A stretch of DNA of 32,902 nucleotides from positions 1-32,902 of the forward strand of contig JADJDM010000027.1 of the NCBI GenBank assembly GCA_016702705.1. Reading direction: 5' to 3'. Positions 29,414 through 32,902 of this stretch are shown piece by piece. The DNA comes from Bacteroidota bacterium (lineage in GTDB: Bacteria > Bacteroidota > Bacteroidia > B-17B0 > Aurantibacillaceae). The notes beneath the pieces were generated by a model. It worked only from the letters and a program-made list of their open reading frames with translations, did no database searches and was not told the origin of the DNA. How positions within the stretch are numbered: the stretch's first letter is position 1; each line of letters opens with the position of its first letter. A program made the position numbers and the translations under genes.

Positions 29414-32031
29414 ATGGCAAAAAATTTAGTTATTGTCGAGTCCCCTGCAAAGGCAAAAACCATTGAAGGGTTTTTAGGTAAAGATTTTACTGTTAAATCT
29501 AGTTTTGGACATATTAGAGATTTAGTAAAAAAGGGATTCGGTGTAGATATAGAAAACAATTTCACTCCAACTTACGAAGTACAGCCTGATAAAGAGAAAG
29601 TAATAGCAGAATTAAAAAAATTAACAAAGGGAGCCGACATGGTTTGGTTGGCATCCGATGAGGATCGTGAGGGAGAGGCTATTAGCTGGCATTTATACGA
29701 AACATTAGGATTAACAAAAGCAAATACTAAACGTATTGTTTTTCACGAAATTACAAAGCCTGCTATTTTAAAAGCTATTGAAAATCCACGTGAAATTGAT
29801 ATTAATTTAGTTAACGCACAACAAGCTCGTCGTGTATTAGATAGATTAGTGGTTTTGAATTATCACCTATTTTATGGCGTAAAGTTCGTCCGAGTTTATC
29901 GGCTGGACGTGTACAATCAGTAGCGGTTCGTTTAATTGTTGAACGGGAAAGAGAAATCCAAAATTTGAATCAACATCAGCTTATAAAGTATCTGCTTTAT
30001 TTAAAGTAGGAACTGGAATTTTAAAAGCAGAATTAGATAAACGTTATAGTTCAGAAGCAGAAGCCCAAGCTTTTTAGAAAAATGCAAAGTAGCTTCTTAT
30101 ACAATTGAAAGTTTAGAAACAAAACCTGCAAAACGCTCTCCAGCTGCACCTTTACAACATCTACCTTACAACAAGAAGCTGCACGTAAATTAGGTTTTTC
30201 GGTTGCGCAAACCATGCAAGTTGCACAACGTTTATATGAAGCTGGTAAGATTACCTACATGAGAACTGACTCCGTAAATTTATCGGATACAGCCATGGAT
30301 CAAGCAAACAAGGCTATTAACGAAAATTACGGTGCTAAATATTACAATCCTCGCAATATAAAAACAAGAGCAAAGGTGCACAAGAAGCGCATGAGGCTAT
30401 CCGTCCAACATACATTGATAGAACTGCAATTGAAGGAGAACGTAATGAACAACGTTTGTATGATTTAATTTGGAAACGTACCATTGCTTCTCAAATGAGT
30501 GATGCTGAATTTGAAAAAACAACAGCTAAAGTAAACGTTAGCGGAACTTCTGAATTATTTGTAGCACAAGGTGAAGTATTGAAATTTGACGGTTTCTTAA
30601 AAGTATATATGGAAGGAACAGATGATGAAGATTCTGACGAAGAAAATTCATCCATGTTACCACCAATGAAAGTGGGCGAAAAATTAGATAGCCAAGAAAT
30701 TACAGCGACTCAACGTTTTACGCATCACCCAGCACGTTATACAGAAGCGAGTTTAGTTAAGAAATTAGAAGAATTAGGAATTGGTCGTCCTTCAACATAT
30801 GCTCCAACAATTAGTACAGTTCAAAAACGTAATTACGTGGAGAAGACTGATAAAGAGGGGACTCCAAGAGAATATGTGCAATTGACTTTAGTGAAACAAA
30901 ATTTAACTAAAGCTACAAAAACTGAAAATACAGGCGCAGAGAAATCAAAATTATTCCCAACCGATATTGGAATGGTGGTAAATGATTTCTTATTGAAATA
31001 CTTCCCTACTATTTTAGATTTTAATTTCACAGCTAAAGTAGAAGAGGAATTTGATGAGATTGCTGATGGTAATTTGAACTGGCAAAAATGTTGAAAGAGT
31101 TTTATACACCTTTCCATAAAACCGTTGAAACAACTTCGGAAAACAGTGAACGTGCTAGTGGCGAAAAAATATTAGGTATTGATCCAGCAAGCGGGAAACC
31201 AGTATCAGTGCGTGTGGGGACGTTTTGGTCCTTTAGCTCAAATTGGAGAAACGATTGAAGGCTCTGAAGAAAAACCAAAATTTGCTAGCTTAAGAAGAAA
31301 CCAAAGTATTGAAACCATTACTTTAGAAGAAGCTTTAGATTTATTTAAATTGCCTTTAACTTTAGGAGATTACAATGGTGTGGAAGTAGTAGTTGCTGTA
31401 GGAAGATTTGGACCATACATTAAATTAGGAGAAGCATTTATTTCTATTCCTCGTACCATTGACCCATTAACGGTTGATATGGAAAAGGCTATTGAAATTA
31501 TTAAAGAAAAAGAAGAAGCAGATGCTCCAGTGGCACATTACCAAGGTAAAGGAGTTACTAAAGGTAAAGGACGTTTTGGACCATTTATTAAATATGATGG
31601 TATGTTTATTAATGTACCAAGAGCTTATGATTTTGATAATTTATCTCAAAATGATATCAATGAATTAATTGAGAAAAAATTAGAGAAAGAAGCGAACCGT
31701 TATATTCAAAACTGGCCTGAAGAAAAAATATCAGTTGAAAATGCACGTTGGGGACCACAAATTAAATTTGGCAAACTGCAATTAAAACTGATTAAAAATG
31801 GTGGTGGTAAATTTACGCCTGATGAATTAGCTGCTTTAACTTTAGATGAAGTAAAAGCGATGATTGTTGCGCAAGTGCCAAAAGCATTTGATAAAAAAGG
31901 TGCTAAGAAAGCTGCTCCTAAAAAAGCCTCAGCTACTAAGAGAGCTCGAAAAAAGCAAGCGCTAAAAGAAAGGTAACTGCACCGAAAAAAGGCTGCTAAG
32001 AAGGCTGTAAAAGCGGTTTGCTAAAAAGTAA
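29414..32031 (+). CDS. topA: DNA topoisomerase I (type IA), frameshifted
   Basis: This enzyme relaxes negative supercoils by cutting and passing single strands. The Toprim domain shows LVIVESPAKAKTIEGFLGKD and the metal-binding WLASDEDREGEAISWHLYE. The catalytic tyrosine is in AGKITYMRTDSVNLS (codon at 30256). Further landmarks are RFTHHPARYTEASLVKKLEE with LGIGRPSTYAPTISTVQKRN. After these come several C-terminal repeats of the GRFGPYIKLGE / GRFGPFIKYDG / ARWGPQIKFGK type, and a Lys/Ala-rich tail (KKGAKKAAPKKASATKRARK) running to the stop near 32031. The reconstructed length is ~872 residues. Breaks occur near 29870, 29950, 30070, 30160, 30380, 31085, 31215 and in the tail. Conserved motifs in every fragment show that this is one gene. 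Confidence 0.95.
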
Positions 32032-32064
32032 ATTAATTTCTTAAATTAAACACCTATCCCCACA

Positions 32065-32093
32065 AAACCTACTAAAAAAATTAGCAGGTTTTT
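32065..32093 (+). terminator. Terminator after topA, probably bidirectional
   Basis: AAACCTACTAA pairs with TTAGCAGGTTT (10 of 11 positions) around a loop of five A's, followed by T's. It lies between topA and the convergent barrel gene that ends at 32108, so it can serve both. Confidence 0.75.
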
Positions 32094-32107
32094 ATAAGAT
32101 CACACAG

Positions 32108-32813
32108 TTAATCTAAACCAAATGCAAAACCAATATTAAAATCTAAGCTCGTAAATTTTTAGGATGTTTATGTTGCGCGTGCATCTCCCGAGCCGTAACT
32201 CATTTGGCCAAAACCAGCGAAACGATTACTGTAATCAGCGCGCAATAACAAATAATTATCTCCTAATCTATATCCAATTCCTGTTCCCAATTTAAATTTA
32301 AACCCTAACCTTCATAAACAAAACTTCCACCCATTCATCATAACTTTCCCCCCCATATCATAAATCGAATATTGATCAGTATAATAAGCTTTAAACTTAA
32401 GTGGAGGCATGCAATGTGAAATCCAACATGTGCTCTAATTGGAACGTAATTTTGTCGGTAACTTGTATTATATACTCAGGTCCAAAGTTTGAATTGTTAC
32501 CATACTTTCCAACTTCTGAAATCCATGACTCCACTGGCTTTATTTGCTTCAATAAACTGTGGCTTATAAGCATCTATATTAAATTATTTAAACCGCCATA
32601 AATACGACAATGTCATTTTTAAACTCACCTATTTTAGACATCGCATTCATTTGAAAGGACGTTCCTTGTTTTCCGTAACCAGCTTGTTCAAAACCTGATT
32701 TTTGCAAATCCAGCAATAGGTTGCGACCTCCCTATTAAAATTTCTAATTGGGCAAATGTTGAGCCTGAAATTAATAAGGCTAAAAGTAATGTCAGTTTTT
32801 TAAGGATAACTCG
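32108..32813 (-). CDS. Outer-membrane beta-barrel protein of unknown function (frameshifted)
   Basis: Reading the minus strand across breaks gives a signal peptide (LKKLTLLLALLISGSTFAQ) and then barrel-like strands: GFEQAGYGKQGTSFQMNAMS, YVPIRAHVGFHIA, PPLKFKAYYTDQYSIYDMGG, GFKFKLGTGIGYRLGDNYLL, LRADYSNRFAGFGQMSYGSG. It ends with a terminal strand DFNIGFAFGLD. The alternation and C-terminal strand fit a small outer-membrane barrel of ~235 residues. I do not recognise the family. No ATG is visible on this strand upstream of the signal peptide, so the start (about 32813) is approximate and may be lost to an error. Five or more single-base breaks interrupt it. Confidence 0.6.
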
Positions 32814-32902
32814 CCTATATTGTTTTGTTACGGCAATAAATAAAATATGGCAACTAGAAATTAAATAATATAAAATGTAGATGAATTTATATAAAGGCTG
32901 AC

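Overview
The window is chromosomal DNA from a member of the Bacteroidota. Low GC, a type IX secretion (T9SS) component (gldN), a PorV/PorQ-family barrel, a CarboxypepD-type TonB-dependent receptor, and promoter candidates of the TTTG / TAnnTTTG type (-33/-7) all point there. The genus cannot be named from the sequence. Many universally conserved genes (topA, miaB, recQ, a polyprenyl synthetase) are broken by single-base frameshifts, mostly in or near short homopolymers. I read these as uncorrected long-read errors rather than gene decay, and annotate each gene as one CDS across its breaks. Breaks are dense at about 1-7.8 kb, 19.3-22 kb and 23.8-31 kb, and rare at about 9-19 kb.

Layout. 1-7.8 kb (minus strand): the N-terminal part of a large outer-membrane protein with an Asn-rich linker and at least nine Ig-like repeats, running off the left edge; a universal stress protein; then an ECF sigma / anti-sigma / polyprenyl synthetase / MORN-type lipoprotein cluster. 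8.1-10.3 kb (plus): recQ with a strong terminator. 10.4-11.8 kb: an IS110-family element inserted in one arm of an inverted pair of short dispersed repeats. 11.85-13.8 kb (plus): an S4-domain protein and an unknown exported protein. 13.8-16.5 kb (minus): greA, a HIT protein, an SGNH-like protein and gldN in a row. 16.5-25.9 kb (minus): a three-gene operon of TonB-dependent receptor, about 1,470-residue secreted protein with a T9SS-like C-terminal domain, and PorV/PorQ-family barrel. 26.3-29.1 kb (minus): miaB, a four-helix-bundle (23S intervening-sequence type) protein and a sigma-54 activator. 29.4-32.0 kb (plus): topA, followed by a convergent outer-membrane barrel gene.

The most notable finding is in the IS110 element. 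Its 229-bp non-coding end, upstream of the transposase, can fold into two large stem-loops on the transposase strand. Their internal loops carry short segments that match, in the right order and polarity, the two halves of the actual insertion site (CGCTC and ACTTCGA around a TC core) and the two ends of the element. This is the architecture of a bridge RNA as known for IS621. It implies an element programmed to insert into a dispersed, REP-like repeat of its host.

The second theme is surface biology. gldN, the TonB-receptor / secreted protein / PorV-like operon, the Ig-repeat outer-membrane protein and two further exported proteins suggest a cell that invests heavily in T9SS-type export and outer-membrane machinery.
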